From Ruegeria_C sp041537905 (lineage in GTDB: Bacteria; Pseudomonadota; Alphaproteobacteria; Rhodobacterales; Rhodobacteraceae), in NCBI RefSeq assembly GCF_041537905.1, contig NZ_JBGRUO010000012.1, positions 1 through 64,000 on the forward strand: a DNA stretch of 64,000 nucleotides, written 5' to 3'. A program made the position numbers and the translations under genes. This document shows, piece after piece, positions 19,249 to 28,413 of the stretch. Position 1 is the stretch's first letter. Each line of letters starts with the position of its first letter. The notes below the pieces were generated by a model. It was not told the DNA's origin. It saw only the letters and a list, made by a program, of their open reading frames with translations, and did no database searches.

Positions 19249-19830
19249 ATGACAGGTCCTGAAGATGTACTGAGTTTTTGGTTGGACGAAATCGGTGAAG
19301 ACGGGTGGTACCGACAAGACGAGGCGCTGGATCAGCAGATTCGCGACAGGTTCTTGTCCGCCTGGGAGGCAGCATGTGAAGGGCGCTTTGCGCTTTGGCT
19401 GACATATCCCAGCGGCGCGCTTGCATACATTATCCTGATGGATCAGTTCCCGCGGAACATGTTCCGGGGCGAGGGACGGGCATTTGCCTCGGACCGTGCC
19501 GCTCTGGCAGCAGCAAAATGCGCGGTGGACAAGGGTTGGGATATGCGGATCGATGAACCCGCACGGCAGTTCTTCTACCTGCCGATGATGCATTCGGAAA
19601 GCCTCTGCGATCAGGAGCGCTGCGTGCGTCTTCTGTGTCAGCGGATGCCCGAGACGGGCGCATCGAACATGGTGCACGCGCAAGCGCATCGCGAGATCAT
19701 CCGTCAGTTCGGCCGATTTCCATATCGCAACGAAGCGCTCAGCCGCGAGACAACGCCGCAGGAAATGGCGTTTGTGTCAAACGGCGGCTACGGCGCAACC
19801 GTTCGCGAATTGCAGTCCGCCGCCGTTTAA
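19249..19830 (+). CDS. DUF924 family protein
   Basis: 193 residues from the ATG at 19249 (GGTGGAGTGAGG upstream). The sequence fits DUF924: EDVLSFWLDEIGEDGW at the N-terminus, ILMDQFPRNMFRGEGRAFAS centrally and FFYLPMMHSESL with a helical, TPR-like fold. The biochemical role of the family is not established. It ends in a 4-base tail-to-tail overlap with the next gene on the opposite strand, and a 6-bp hairpin (CGCCGT/ACGGCG, 19821-19837) covers both stop codons. Confidence 0.88.
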   Translation: MTGPEDVLSFWLDEIGEDGWYRQDEALDQQIRDRFLSAWEAACEGRFALWLTYPSGALAYIILMDQFPRNMFRGEGRAFASDRAALAAAKCAVDKGWDMRIDEPARQFFYLPMMHSESLCDQERCVRLLCQRMPETGASNMVHAQAHREIIRQFGRFPYRNEALSRETTPQEMAFVSNGGYGATVRELQSAAV

Positions 19831-20255
19831 GACGGCGCCGGAACGCAGCCGCGCAGGGTGGTCACCCTGGCTGCAACAGTGTCCGCTGTTGTCTCAATGG
19901 CTTGGTCAAGCAATTGACCGGGCCGGTCGGCCAGATCGTCGATCCGCGTTTGCGCTGCGCTGAGCCGTGTGTTCAACGCGTCCAGCTGTGACTGGATCTT
20001 GGCCAGCTGCAGCAGGTCATCTCGCGCTGTTTCTGTGTCGAGCGCCTTGATCTCCCCGCGCAACGCGTTGAGTTGCGCCGCAACATCCTGCATATCGTTT
20101 CGCAGGGGTGTTACCACCTGCACCGTATCCTGAACCGTATCGGCCACCTGGTTTGCTCTGTCGACGGTTTTCCATGCCAGGAACAGGCATAGCGCCAGCA
20201 GGATCAGCGTTGCATTGAGCAGCGCCAGCACAAGATCTTTCAGTGTTTTTGCCAT
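19827..20255 (-). CDS. Small membrane-anchored coiled-coil protein, unknown function
   Basis: 142 residues. One N-terminal transmembrane helix (about 9-28, VLALLNATLILLALCLFLAW) is followed by a predicted coiled coil (about 30-125), with heptads of Leu/Ala/Val and many Asp/Gln/Arg (LRNDMQDVAAQLNALRGEI, LDALNTRLSAAQTRIDDL). It ends in a short Cys-containing tail (RGCVPAPS). I do not recognise a family. The architecture suggests a membrane-tethered scaffold or spacer. Its stop overlaps that of the DUF924 gene. Confidence 0.7.
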   Translation of the reverse strand: MAKTLKDLVLALLNATLILLALCLFLAWKTVDRANQVADTVQDTVQVVTPLRNDMQDVAAQLNALRGEIKALDTETARDDLLQLAKIQSQLDALNTRLSAAQTRIDDLADRPGQLLDQAIETTADTVAARVTTLRGCVPAPS

Positions 20256-20410
20256 TTCTCGGGGGCCTCCGGCGATGTCTGTTTGCAGCTCTGAGGTTAA
20301 TTTCTAGCCAGCATCCGGCGATGCGTATAGGGTGAATTCCAGCGGATATCCGCGACATAGCCCCGCGACGCGTTTTCTTTTCTCATGGGTTGTTGATGCG
20401 CCGCAAAAAG

Positions 20411-20428
20411 TAGTTTAATGCTAAACTA
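20411..20428. promoter_or_regulatory. Inverted repeat (candidate operator) upstream of lpdA
   Basis: A perfect 7-bp inverted repeat TAGTTTA-ATGC-TAAACTA, 31 bases before the lpdA start codon, in the AT-rich part of the gap. Position and symmetry suggest a regulator binding site. No regulator is identified. Confidence 0.5.
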
Positions 20429-20458
20429 ATTTTCACGGACCGGCGCCGAGAGGGAAAC

Positions 20459-21853
20459 ATGGCTGCACAATCCTTTGATCTGATCGTAATTGGCTCGGGC
20501 CCTGGTGGCTATGTGGCCGCCATTCGCGCCGCGCAACTGGGGCTCAAGACCTGCGTGGTCGAGCGTGAGCATCTGGGGGGCATCTGCCTGAACTGGGGCT
20601 GTATCCCGACCAAGGCGCTGCTGCGCACCTCCGAAGTGTTCCACCTGATGGAACGCGCCAAGGAATTCGGTCTGTCGGCGGGCAAGGTCGGCTTTGATCT
20701 GGACGCGGTCGTGCAACGCTCGCGTGGGGTTGCCAAGCAGCTCAGCGGTGGGGTCGGGCATCTGCTGAAAAAGAACAAGGTCACCGTGATAATGGGCGAA
20801 GCCTCAATCCCCGCCAAGGGCAAGGTTGCCGTCAAGACCGACAAGGGCAGTGAAGAGCTGACAGCCAAGAACATCATTGTAGCGACAGGCGCGCGGGCGC
20901 GCGAATTGCCGGGGCTGGAAGCGGATGGTGATCTGGTCTGGACCTACAAGCACGCGCTGCTGCCGCCGCGTATGCCGAAAAAGCTGCTGGTCATCGGTTC
21001 GGGTGCCATCGGGATCGAATTTGCCAGCTTCTACAACACGTTGGGCGCGGATACGACGGTGGTCGAAGTGATGGATCGCGTCCTGCCGGTCGAAGATGCC
21101 GAGATCAGCGCCTTTGCCAAGAAAGCCTTTGAGAAACAGGGCATGAAGATCATGGAAAAGTCCATGGTCAAGCAACTCGACCGCGCCAAGGGTAAGGTCA
21201 CCGCGCATATCGAAGCGGGCGGCAAGGTTACAAAGCACGAGTTCGACACCGTGATCTCAGCCGTGGGCATTGTCGGCAATGTCGAAGGGCTGGGGCTGGA
21301 AGAACTGGGCGTCAAGATCGACCGCACCCATGTGATCACCGATGAGTTCTGCCGCACCGGTGTCGATGGGGTCTATGCCATCGGCGACATCGCGGGCGCG
21401 CCATGGCTGGCGCACAAAGCCTCCCATGAAGGTGTCATGGTCGCGGAGCTGATCGCAGGCAAACACGCGCACCCGGTCAAGCCGGAAAGCATCGCGGGCT
21501 GCACCTATTGCCAGCCGCAAGTGGCCTCCGTCGGCTATTCCGAGTCCAAGGCCAAGGAGCTGGGCTATGAGATCAAGGTGGGCCGCTTCCCCTTCATCGG
21601 CAATGGCAAGGCCATCGCTCTGGGCGAGCCTTCAGGCCTGATAAAGACGGTGTTCGACGCCAAGACCGGCGAGCTATTGGGCGCGCATATGGTGGGTGCT
21701 GAGGTGACCGAGCTGATTCAGGGCTATGTGGTGGGCCGCCAGCTGGAGACCACCGAAGAAGACCTGATGCAGACCGTCTTCCCGCATCCAACGCTGAGCG
21801 AAATGATGCATGAAAGCGTGCTGGATGCTTATGGCCAAGTCATCCATATGTAA
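20459..21853 (+). CDS. lpdA: Dihydrolipoyl dehydrogenase (E3)
   Basis: 464 residues, full length. FAD-binding GSGPGGYVAAIRAAQLG is followed by the redox-active disulfide in GGICLNWGCIPTK (C43/C48). The NAD-binding motif is VIGSGAIGIEFASFYNTLG, the second FAD motif is GVYAIGDIAGAPWLAHKASH, and the C-terminal active-site His/Glu is in FPHPTLSEMMHES. It reoxidises dihydrolipoamide in 2-oxoacid dehydrogenase complexes. No E1 or E2 genes are adjacent, and it has its own terminator, so it appears to be a single-gene unit. Confidence 0.97.
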   Translation: MAAQSFDLIVIGSGPGGYVAAIRAAQLGLKTCVVEREHLGGICLNWGCIPTKALLRTSEVFHLMERAKEFGLSAGKVGFDLDAVVQRSRGVAKQLSGGVGHLLKKNKVTVIMGEASIPAKGKVAVKTDKGSEELTAKNIIVATGARARELPGLEADGDLVWTYKHALLPPRMPKKLLVIGSGAIGIEFASFYNTLGADTTVVEVMDRVLPVEDAEISAFAKKAFEKQGMKIMEKSMVKQLDRAKGKVTAHIEAGGKVTKHEFDTVISAVGIVGNVEGLGLEELGVKIDRTHVITDEFCRTGVDGVYAIGDIAGAPWLAHKASHEGVMVAELIAGKHAHPVKPESIAGCTYCQPQVASVGYSESKAKELGYEIKVGRFPFIGNGKAIALGEPSGLIKTVFDAKTGELLGAHMVGAEVTELIQGYVVGRQLETTEEDLMQTVFPHPTLSEMMHESVLDAYGQVIHM

Positions 21854-21866
21854 GGCGCATTGATCA

Positions 21867-21907
21867 CTAAAAAGAGAGGCCGGGCAGGGGGTTGCCCGGC
21901 CTTTTTC
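21867..21907 (+). terminator. Rho-independent terminator after lpdA
   Basis: A perfect 9-bp stem GGCCGGGCA/TGCCCGGCC (21878-21886 and 21893-21901) with a 6-base loop, then CTTTTTC's T run. It lies about 25 bases after the lpdA stop. Confidence 0.9.
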
Positions 21908-22016
21908 ATGTTAGGTTAGCGCATTGGCGGGCGTCTTCGGAACACCTCTGCCTTCAGTCCCTGCTGGACCTTCTCCGGGGCGCCTGTTTAAGTCGCGGCG
22001 AACCCGATGGAACGCT

Positions 22017-22589
22017 ATGTCCAGCCTGAATAGAATCGTGATGAACCGATCCAGCCGACGGCTGATCCGGAACCTGCAGCCCGAGCGGCTGCAGGTGGCC
22101 GAGATATCCGGAAAATGGGGGCGGCAATTCCCGTTTCGCTCCTATGACAGCTTTCGCTATCCGGCGCATGACATCTGCGCCGGCCCGGTTCTGGACCATG
22201 ACGGGCAGCCCCGCCGCTTCGATCTGGTACTGGCAAACCAGGTCTGGGAGCATCTGGACCGCCCCTATGAGGCGACGCTCAATGTGATCGAGATGCTCAG
22301 GTCGGGCGGGTATTTCTGGCTCGCGGTGCCCTTCTTCATCCCGTTTCACGCGGCCCCCCGGGACAATTCGCGCTGGTCGGCGCGCGGGTTGCGCAACCTG
22401 CTGATCGAGTGCGGTTTTGCAGAGGATCAGATAGAGGCGCATCAATGGGGCAATCGCCCCGCGGCGCTGCGCAATCTGGAGCCCGACTGGCCGCCGCAAT
22501 ACGACCCCGACAGGGACAATCTGGACAATGATCCGGATTTCCCGATCTGCGCCTGGGCGCTGGCACGAAAGACATCTCATGACGCGTGA
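22017..22589 (+). CDS. SAM-dependent methyltransferase-like protein
   Basis: 190 residues from the ATG at 22017. An in-frame ATG at 22038 is also possible, and longer readings to 21924 lack support. A class I methyltransferase core is visible: FDLVLANQVWEHLDRPYEA corresponds to the strand-4/motif II area with the W-E-H-L signature, and MLRSGGYFWLAVPFF to the post-II strand. The glycine motif I is degenerate (VAEISGKWG). Its 3' end overlaps the following MFS gene by 11 bases, so the two are probably translated together. The substrate is unknown. Confidence 0.75.
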   Translation: MSSLNRIVMNRSSRRLIRNLQPERLQVAEISGKWGRQFPFRSYDSFRYPAHDICAGPVLDHDGQPRRFDLVLANQVWEHLDRPYEATLNVIEMLRSGGYFWLAVPFFIPFHAAPRDNSRWSARGLRNLLIECGFAEDQIEAHQWGNRPAALRNLEPDWPPQYDPDRDNLDNDPDFPICAWALARKTSHDA

Positions 22590-23742
22590 GAAAACCCGCT
22601 GGGGCCTGATCCTGCTGATCTGGGTCGCGGGGCTGGGGGCCGCTGCGCAATATGGCAAGATCAGCGTGGTCTTTTACCGGATGGAGGCGCTGTTTCCCGG
22701 GGTCGGCCATTGGCTGGGCTTCACCGTGTCGATGGTGGCGGTTCTGGGCATTCTCTTTGGTATCGTGACCGGCGCGGTTGTGGCCGCCATCGGGTTTCGC
22801 CGGGCGCTGGTGGGCGCGCTCTGGATCGGGGCGGCGATGTCGGGCTTGCAGGCGCTGGACCTGTCCTTCGGGCTGTTTCTGCTGACCCGCGCCGTCGAAG
22901 GCCTGTCACATCTGGGGCTGGTGGTCGCCGCCCCGACGCTGATCGCGCAGATCAGCAGCGAACGGAACCGGGGCGCGGCCATGACGCTCTGGGGGACGTT
23001 TTTTGGCGTGTCTTTCACTGTGCTGGCTTGGCTCGGGTTACCGCTGGTGGATCGCTATGGGGTGCTGAGCCTGTTTGCCGCGCATGGGCTGATCATGGCG
23101 GCGCTGGCGGTGATCTTGCATCTGGCGCTGCGCAGCGTGCCTGCGCTGCCCCGGCAAAGCATGCCGCAGCTCTCCGAACTGCCAAGGCTCCACCTGACCA
23201 TCTACAGCTCGCCCTGGATGAGCGCGCCGGCCGCGGGCTGGCTGTTCTATACCGCCTGTTTCGTGTCGATCCTGACGGTCATCCCGCCCTTCATCGCCCC
23301 GGAATGGCGTGGCTTTGTCGTTGGTGCGATGCCGCTGACCAGCATTCTGTCGTCGATGAGTATCGGCGTGCTGCTTTTGCGGTACATACAGGCGGTGCAG
23401 GTGGTACAACTGGGCTTTGGCTTGAGCATGTTGAGCATGATCTGGCTCTGGTCCATGCCCGGTGATCCCGCCGCCTGCCTGGTGCTGGCCGCCTCGATGG
23501 GGCTGATCCAGGGGGGCAGCTTTGCCGCCATCCCGCAACTGAATTCCGCCGTGGTCGACCGGGCCTATGCGCAGGGCGCGCTGGCGCAGACCGGCAATCT
23601 GGGCAATGGCATCGGCACACCGCTAATGGTGGCCCTGCTGGCGCTCTCGGGCTATTCCTCCATGGCGGGGGCGGTCACTTTGCTGTTCCTGTCGGGCCTG
23701 CTGGTGCATCTGTTTCTGGCACGCCTGCGTGCCGATGGGTGA
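22579..23742 (+). CDS. MFS transporter
   Basis: 387 residues from the ATG at 22579, inside the last codons of the methyltransferase gene. A start at 22528 is possible but would overlap more. There are about twelve hydrophobic segments, with a basic cytoplasmic N-terminus (MTREKTRWG). No substrate-specific motif is recognised. The coupling to a methyltransferase may mean export of a methylated small molecule, but that is only context. Confidence 0.85.
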   Translation: MTREKTRWGLILLIWVAGLGAAAQYGKISVVFYRMEALFPGVGHWLGFTVSMVAVLGILFGIVTGAVVAAIGFRRALVGALWIGAAMSGLQALDLSFGLFLLTRAVEGLSHLGLVVAAPTLIAQISSERNRGAAMTLWGTFFGVSFTVLAWLGLPLVDRYGVLSLFAAHGLIMAALAVILHLALRSVPALPRQSMPQLSELPRLHLTIYSSPWMSAPAAGWLFYTACFVSILTVIPPFIAPEWRGFVVGAMPLTSILSSMSIGVLLLRYIQAVQVVQLGFGLSMLSMIWLWSMPGDPAACLVLAASMGLIQGGSFAAIPQLNSAVVDRAYAQGALAQTGNLGNGIGTPLMVALLALSGYSSMAGAVTLLFLSGLLVHLFLARLRADG

Positions 23743-23743
23743 T

Positions 23744-23758
23744 GTTCTTGTAACGTTC
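23744..23758 (+). promoter_or_regulatory. LexA (SOS) box upstream of uvrA
   Basis: GTTC-TTGTAAC-GTTC matches exactly the alphaproteobacterial LexA operator GTTC-N7-GTTC. It lies just after the MFS stop codon and 63 bases before the uvrA ATG. uvrA is a classical SOS gene, so the site is very probably functional. Confidence 0.85.
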
Positions 23759-23821
23759 CTATTTTTTTGTTGGAGACTCAGGCAGCCTTCACTATGTGTT
23801 AACCGGTGAACCGAGGGCATC

Positions 23822-26680
23822 ATGGCTGAGCTGAAAAACATCGAGGTGCGCGGCGCGCGCGAGCATAATCTCAAAAGCATCGACGTGGATATTCCGCGCG
23901 ATCAGTTTGTGGTGATCACCGGGCTGTCTGGCTCGGGGAAATCCTCGCTGGCATTTGATACGATCTATGCCGAAGGGCAGCGGCGTTATGTCGAATCCCT
24001 CAGCGCTTATGCCCGTCAATTCCTTGATATGATGGAAAAACCGGATGTGGACCATATCAGTGGTCTCAGCCCGGCAATCTCGATCGAGCAAAAGACGACG
24101 TCCAAGAACCCGCGTTCAACCGTGGGCACCGTGACCGAGATCTACGACTATCTGCGTCTGCTTTTTGCCCGCGCCGGAACGCCCTACAGTCCGGCTACCG
24201 GCTTGCCCATCGAAGCGCAGCAGGTGCAGGACATGGTCGACCGGATCATGACGATGGAGGAAGGCACGCGCGGCTATCTGCTGGCCCCTATCGTGCGCGA
24301 CCGCAAGGGCGAGTACAAAAAAGAGTTTCTGGAGCTGCGCAAGCAGGGCTTTCAGCGGGTGAAAGTGGATGGTGCGTTCTATGAATTGGACGAGCCGCCA
24401 ACGCTGGACAAGAAGTTCCGCCACGACATTGACGTGGTTGTCGATCGTCTGGTGGTGCGCGAAGGGATGGAGACGCGGCTGGCCGACAGCTTGCGCACCG
24501 CGTTGGACCTGGCAGACGGGATCGCGGTGCTTGAGACGGCCCCGAAAGAGGGCGACCCGGAGCGGATTACGTTCAGCGAGAATTTCGCCTGCCCGGTCAG
24601 CGGCTTCACCATCCCCGAGATCGAACCGCGCCTGTTCTCCTTCAACGCGCCGTTTGGGGCCTGCCCGGATTGTGACGGGCTGGGGGTGGAACTGTTCTTT
24701 GATGAACGCCTCGTGGTGCCGGATCAGGGGCTGAAAGTTTATGACGGGGCGCTGGCGCCCTGGCGCAAGGGAAAGTCACCCTATTTTCTACAGACCATCG
24801 AGGCCATTGCGCGCCATTACGAGTTCGACAAGAACGCCAAATGGAAGGACCTGCCAGCCCATGTGCAGCAGGTCTTCCTCTATGGCTCGGGCGATGAGGA
24901 AATCCCGTTCCGTTATGATGAGGGCGGGCGGGTCTATCAGGTCACGCGGGTGTTCGAGGGGGTGATCCCCAACATGGAACGCCGCTATCGCGAGACGGAT
25001 TCGAACTGGATTCGCGAAGAATTCGAGCGCTACCAAAACAACCGACCTTGTGGCACCTGCGAGGGTTACCGCCTGCGCCCCGAAGCGCTGGCCGTGCGTA
25101 TCGCCGACCTGCATGTGGGGCAGGTGGTGCAGATGTCGATCCGTCAGGCGCTCGCCTGGATCGAGGATGTGCCGAACCACCTCTCGGTGCAGAAACAGGA
25201 GATCGCCCGCGCCATCGTCAAGGAAATCCGCGAACGGCTAGGATTCCTGAATAACGTTGGATTGGAATATCTTACGCTGTCTCGTTCAAGTGGTACACTG
25301 AGCGGTGGCGAGAGTCAGCGGATCAGGTTGGCCAGCCAGATCGGCTCTGGCCTGACCGGGGTTCTTTACGTGCTGGATGAGCCCTCGATCGGGCTGCATC
25401 AGCGTGACAATGACCGGCTGCTCGGCACGCTCAAGAACCTGCGCGATCAGGGCAATACGGTGATCGTGGTCGAACATGACGAAGAGGCCATTCGCGCCGC
25501 CGATTACGTCTTTGACATCGGCCCCGGTGCTGGCGTGCATGGCGGGCAGGTGGTCAGCCACGGCACGCCGGATGTTGTTGCGGCGGATGCGGGTTCGATC
25601 ACCGGGCAATACCTGTCCGGCAGCCGAGAGATCGCAGTGCCGGTCAAGCGGCGCAAGGGCAACAAGAAGAAGGTCAAGGTGGTCAAGGCCACCGGCAACA
25701 ACCTCAAGGACGTCACTGCCGAGTTCCCGCTGGCCAAGTTCGTCTGCGTCAGCGGCGTCTCGGGCGGGGGCAAATCGACCCTGACCATCGAGACACTGTT
25801 CAAGACCGCCTCGATGCGCTTGAACGGTGCGCGCCAAACGCCCGCGCCCTGCGAAACGATCAAGGGGCTGGAACATCTGGACAAGGTGATCGACATTGAT
25901 CAGCGCCCCATCGGGCGCACGCCACGGTCCAATCCAGCGACCTATACCGGGGCCTTCACCCCGATCCGCGACTGGTTCGCGGGTCTCCCCGAGGCCAAGA
26001 CGCGCGGCTACAAGCCGGGACGGTTCAGCTTCAACGTCAAGGGCGGACGCTGTGAAGCCTGTCAGGGCGACGGGGTCATCAAGATCGAGATGCACTTCCT
26101 GCCCGACGTCTATGTGACCTGTGAGACCTGCAAGGGCGCGCGGTACAATCGCGAGACGCTGGAGATCAAGTTCAAGGGCAAGAGCATTGCCGATGTGCTG
26201 GATATGACGGTGGAAGATGCGCAGGACTTCTTCAAGGCGGTGCCCTCGATCCGCGACAAGATGGACGCGCTGGCCCGCGTCGGGCTGGGCTATATCAAGG
26301 TGGGTCAGCAGGCCACCACGCTCTCGGGCGGCGAGGCGCAGCGAGTGAAGCTGTCGAAGGAGCTTAGCAAGCGGTCCACCGGTCGCACACTTTATATCCT
26401 CGACGAACCGACCACCGGCCTGCATTTCGAAGATGTCCGCAAGCTCTTGGAAGTGCTGCATGAACTGGTCGATCAGGGCAACACCGTGGTGGTGATCGAG
26501 CATAATCTGGACGTCATCAAAACCGCCGACTGGATCATTGATATCGGCCCCGAGGGCGGCGATGGTGGCGGAGAAATCGTGGCAACCGGCACGCCGGAAC
26601 AGATTGTCGAGGAACCGCGCAGCCATACCGGGCATTATCTAAAGCAGATGCTGGATCCGCAGGCGGTCGCGGCTGAATAA
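23822..26680 (+). CDS. uvrA: Excinuclease ABC subunit A
   Basis: 952 residues, full length. There are two ABC ATPase modules: Walker A GLSGSGKSS at residues 34-42 and GVSGGGKST near 645-653, with signature motifs LSGGESQRIRLASQIG and LSGGEAQRVKLSKEL. Zinc-binding cysteine clusters are seen in CPVSGF/CPDCDG, CGTCEG and CEACQGDG/CETCKG. UvrA dimers locate bulky DNA lesions and load UvrB in nucleotide excision repair. Controlled by the LexA box upstream. Confidence 0.98.
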   Translation: MAELKNIEVRGAREHNLKSIDVDIPRDQFVVITGLSGSGKSSLAFDTIYAEGQRRYVESLSAYARQFLDMMEKPDVDHISGLSPAISIEQKTTSKNPRSTVGTVTEIYDYLRLLFARAGTPYSPATGLPIEAQQVQDMVDRIMTMEEGTRGYLLAPIVRDRKGEYKKEFLELRKQGFQRVKVDGAFYELDEPPTLDKKFRHDIDVVVDRLVVREGMETRLADSLRTALDLADGIAVLETAPKEGDPERITFSENFACPVSGFTIPEIEPRLFSFNAPFGACPDCDGLGVELFFDERLVVPDQGLKVYDGALAPWRKGKSPYFLQTIEAIARHYEFDKNAKWKDLPAHVQQVFLYGSGDEEIPFRYDEGGRVYQVTRVFEGVIPNMERRYRETDSNWIREEFERYQNNRPCGTCEGYRLRPEALAVRIADLHVGQVVQMSIRQALAWIEDVPNHLSVQKQEIARAIVKEIRERLGFLNNVGLEYLTLSRSSGTLSGGESQRIRLASQIGSGLTGVLYVLDEPSIGLHQRDNDRLLGTLKNLRDQGNTVIVVEHDEEAIRAADYVFDIGPGAGVHGGQVVSHGTPDVVAADAGSITGQYLSGSREIAVPVKRRKGNKKKVKVVKATGNNLKDVTAEFPLAKFVCVSGVSGGGKSTLTIETLFKTASMRLNGARQTPAPCETIKGLEHLDKVIDIDQRPIGRTPRSNPATYTGAFTPIRDWFAGLPEAKTRGYKPGRFSFNVKGGRCEACQGDGVIKIEMHFLPDVYVTCETCKGARYNRETLEIKFKGKSIADVLDMTVEDAQDFFKAVPSIRDKMDALARVGLGYIKVGQQATTLSGGEAQRVKLSKELSKRSTGRTLYILDEPTTGLHFEDVRKLLEVLHELVDQGNTVVVIEHNLDVIKTADWIIDIGPEGGDGGGEIVATGTPEQIVEEPRSHTGHYLKQMLDPQAVAAE

Positions 26681-26705
26681 CCATCGCAGCGATAACCAGC
26701 AGGGG

Positions 26706-27536
26706 ATGTCAGAGCGCGACATCATGGATCGCCTGCGGCCCCTGCGCGAGCTGCCTGACGGTATCGTCGAGCATCGTCAGGGGCAGTTCGGACAGATCGT
26801 CGTCGCCAAGCAGGGCGATGAGCTGTTTCTGGTGTTCTGCCCGGAGGGCGTGCCGCTCAGCAATGACGCCCTGAGCGGAGTGATGTCGCGAATCAATCTC
26901 GGCACGCCGCTGGTTCTGACCGGGGCCTATACGCAGGCAATGCTGCTCTGCCTGGCGTTCTTCGGGGCTCCGAAACAGGTCTATGTGATGGGCGGTGGCG
27001 GGGGCCGGGTGCCGATGGTGTTAGGCGCCCTGATCAAAGGTATCACCATCCAAAGCTCCGAGATTGACCGGGATGTGATCGAGCTGTCGCAAAAGTATTT
27101 CGGGCTGCGCGATGGACCGCGCCATCAGATCACCTGTCGCGACGGACAGGCGCATCTGTCGGAGCAGCCGGATGGTTCCTTCGATCACATATATCTCGAT
27201 TGTTTTGCCGCAGACGGTTTCGTGCCCGAGCTGTTGACGACGGCCAACTTCCTGCAGATGTGCGCGGGAAAACTGAGCGCTGGTGGCGTGATCTGCATGA
27301 ACATGGTCGATCGCGATCCGTCATTTGCCGCGCAGAGAGAACGGTTTGCCTCCGCTTTCCCGATCGCCTGGCAGTTGGAGATCGACGGGACCCATGTGCT
27401 GTTCGGCCAGATGGCGGGCGCGTCAGCGGCGCGTGATCTGGTCGCTGACGCCAGGGCCGTTCAAGCCGATCTGCTGCTGGGGTTCGATTTGTCGGACCAC
27501 GCCCTGCGCCTGACCTCTCTGGTCAGCGAGGGGTAA
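26706..27536 (+). CDS. Spermidine-synthase-fold (SAM methyltransferase-like) protein
   Basis: 276 residues. The nucleotide-binding glycine motif is VMGGGGGRVPMVLGALIKG, followed by an acidic strand end (QSSEIDRDVIELSQKYF) and YLDCFAADGFVPELLTTANF, all aligning with the polyamine-synthase-like fold. The N-terminal part (residues 1-75) is short, as in spermidine synthase-like proteins rather than true SpeE. The reaction is unknown. It starts 25 bases after uvrA and may be co-transcribed. An alternative ATG lies at 26724. Confidence 0.75.
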   Translation: MSERDIMDRLRPLRELPDGIVEHRQGQFGQIVVAKQGDELFLVFCPEGVPLSNDALSGVMSRINLGTPLVLTGAYTQAMLLCLAFFGAPKQVYVMGGGGGRVPMVLGALIKGITIQSSEIDRDVIELSQKYFGLRDGPRHQITCRDGQAHLSEQPDGSFDHIYLDCFAADGFVPELLTTANFLQMCAGKLSAGGVICMNMVDRDPSFAAQRERFASAFPIAWQLEIDGTHVLFGQMAGASAARDLVADARAVQADLLLGFDLSDHALRLTSLVSEG

Positions 27537-27540
27537 CGGG

Positions 27541-28413
27541 CTATCCGCGCCCGCGCCCCTCGAACCTCGGCAGCATGGCCGAGAAGTCGCGGCCCTTGCC
27601 GTCTTCGGCCTCGACAAATTGCGCATAGAGCCGTTCGGCCAGCAGCCCCATCGGCGTATCCGCATCGGCGCTTTCGGCGGCCTGCTGGCTCAGGCGCAGG
27701 TCCTTGAGCATCAACTCGGCGGCAAACCCGGGCTGGTAGTCATTATCCGAAGGGCTTTGCGGCCCAATGCCCGGCGCCGGGCAATAGGCGTTCATGGTCC
27801 AGCTATAGCCGGAAGAGGTGCTGACCACGTCAAACATCTTTTGCCGGTCGAGCCCCAGCTTATCGGCCAGCGCAAAGGCCTCGCAGGTGGCGATCATGGT
27901 GACGCCGAGGATCATGTTGTTGCAGATCTTGGCGGCCTGACCTGCGCCCGCTTCGCCGCAATGCACGGCCTTCTGGCCCATGATGTCAAAGAGCGGCGCG
28001 GCCTTGGCAAAGGCATCATCCGAACCGCCCGCCATGAAGGTGAGCGTTCCGGCGCTGGCCCCGCCGACGCCCCCCGAGACCGGCGCATCGACAAAAAGCA
28101 GCCCGGCCTGTTCGGCCTGCACCGCGACTGCGCGGGCGCTTTCGACGTCGACGGTGGAGCAGTCGACAAGCGCGGCCCCCGGTTCCATCACCGGCAGGAT
28201 ATCCTCGGCGACCGACCGCAGGATTGCGCCGTTGGGCAGCATGGTGATCACCACCTCGGCACCCGCAACCGCATCTCTGGCAGAGCCGACCATGGTGATC
28301 CCGTCAACCGCGACCGCAGCGGTGTCAAACCCGTGTAGCTGATGCCCCGCCTTGGCAAGATTGGCCGCCATCGGTGCGCCCATATTGCCAAGGCCGATAA
28401 ATCCGATCCTCAT
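27541..28413 (-). CDS. mmsB: 3-hydroxyisobutyrate dehydrogenase
   Basis: 290 residues. The N-terminal NAD-binding motif is GFIGLGNMGAPMAANLAKAG. The substrate-binding segment FVDAPVSGGVGGASAGTLTF and the catalytic lysine region GAGQAAKICNNMIL are typical of beta-hydroxyacid dehydrogenases. It oxidises 3-hydroxyisobutyrate to methylmalonate semialdehyde in valine catabolism. Its start (SD GGAGGAG) overlaps the upstream hydrolase gene by 4 bases, so it is the last gene of the operon. Confidence 0.95.
   Translation of the reverse strand: MRIGFIGLGNMGAPMAANLAKAGHQLHGFDTAAVAVDGITMVGSARDAVAGAEVVITMLPNGAILRSVAEDILPVMEPGAALVDCSTVDVESARAVAVQAEQAGLLFVDAPVSGGVGGASAGTLTFMAGGSDDAFAKAAPLFDIMGQKAVHCGEAGAGQAAKICNNMILGVTMIATCEAFALADKLGLDRQKMFDVVSTSSGYSWTMNAYCPAPGIGPQSPSDNDYQPGFAAELMLKDLRLSQQAAESADADTPMGLLAERLYAQFVEAEDGKGRDFSAMLPRFEGRGRG

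Noticed and set aside
25286..26635. 449-codon minus-strand frame inside uvrA
   Set aside because: Antisense shadow of uvrA, whose ATPase motifs are intact.
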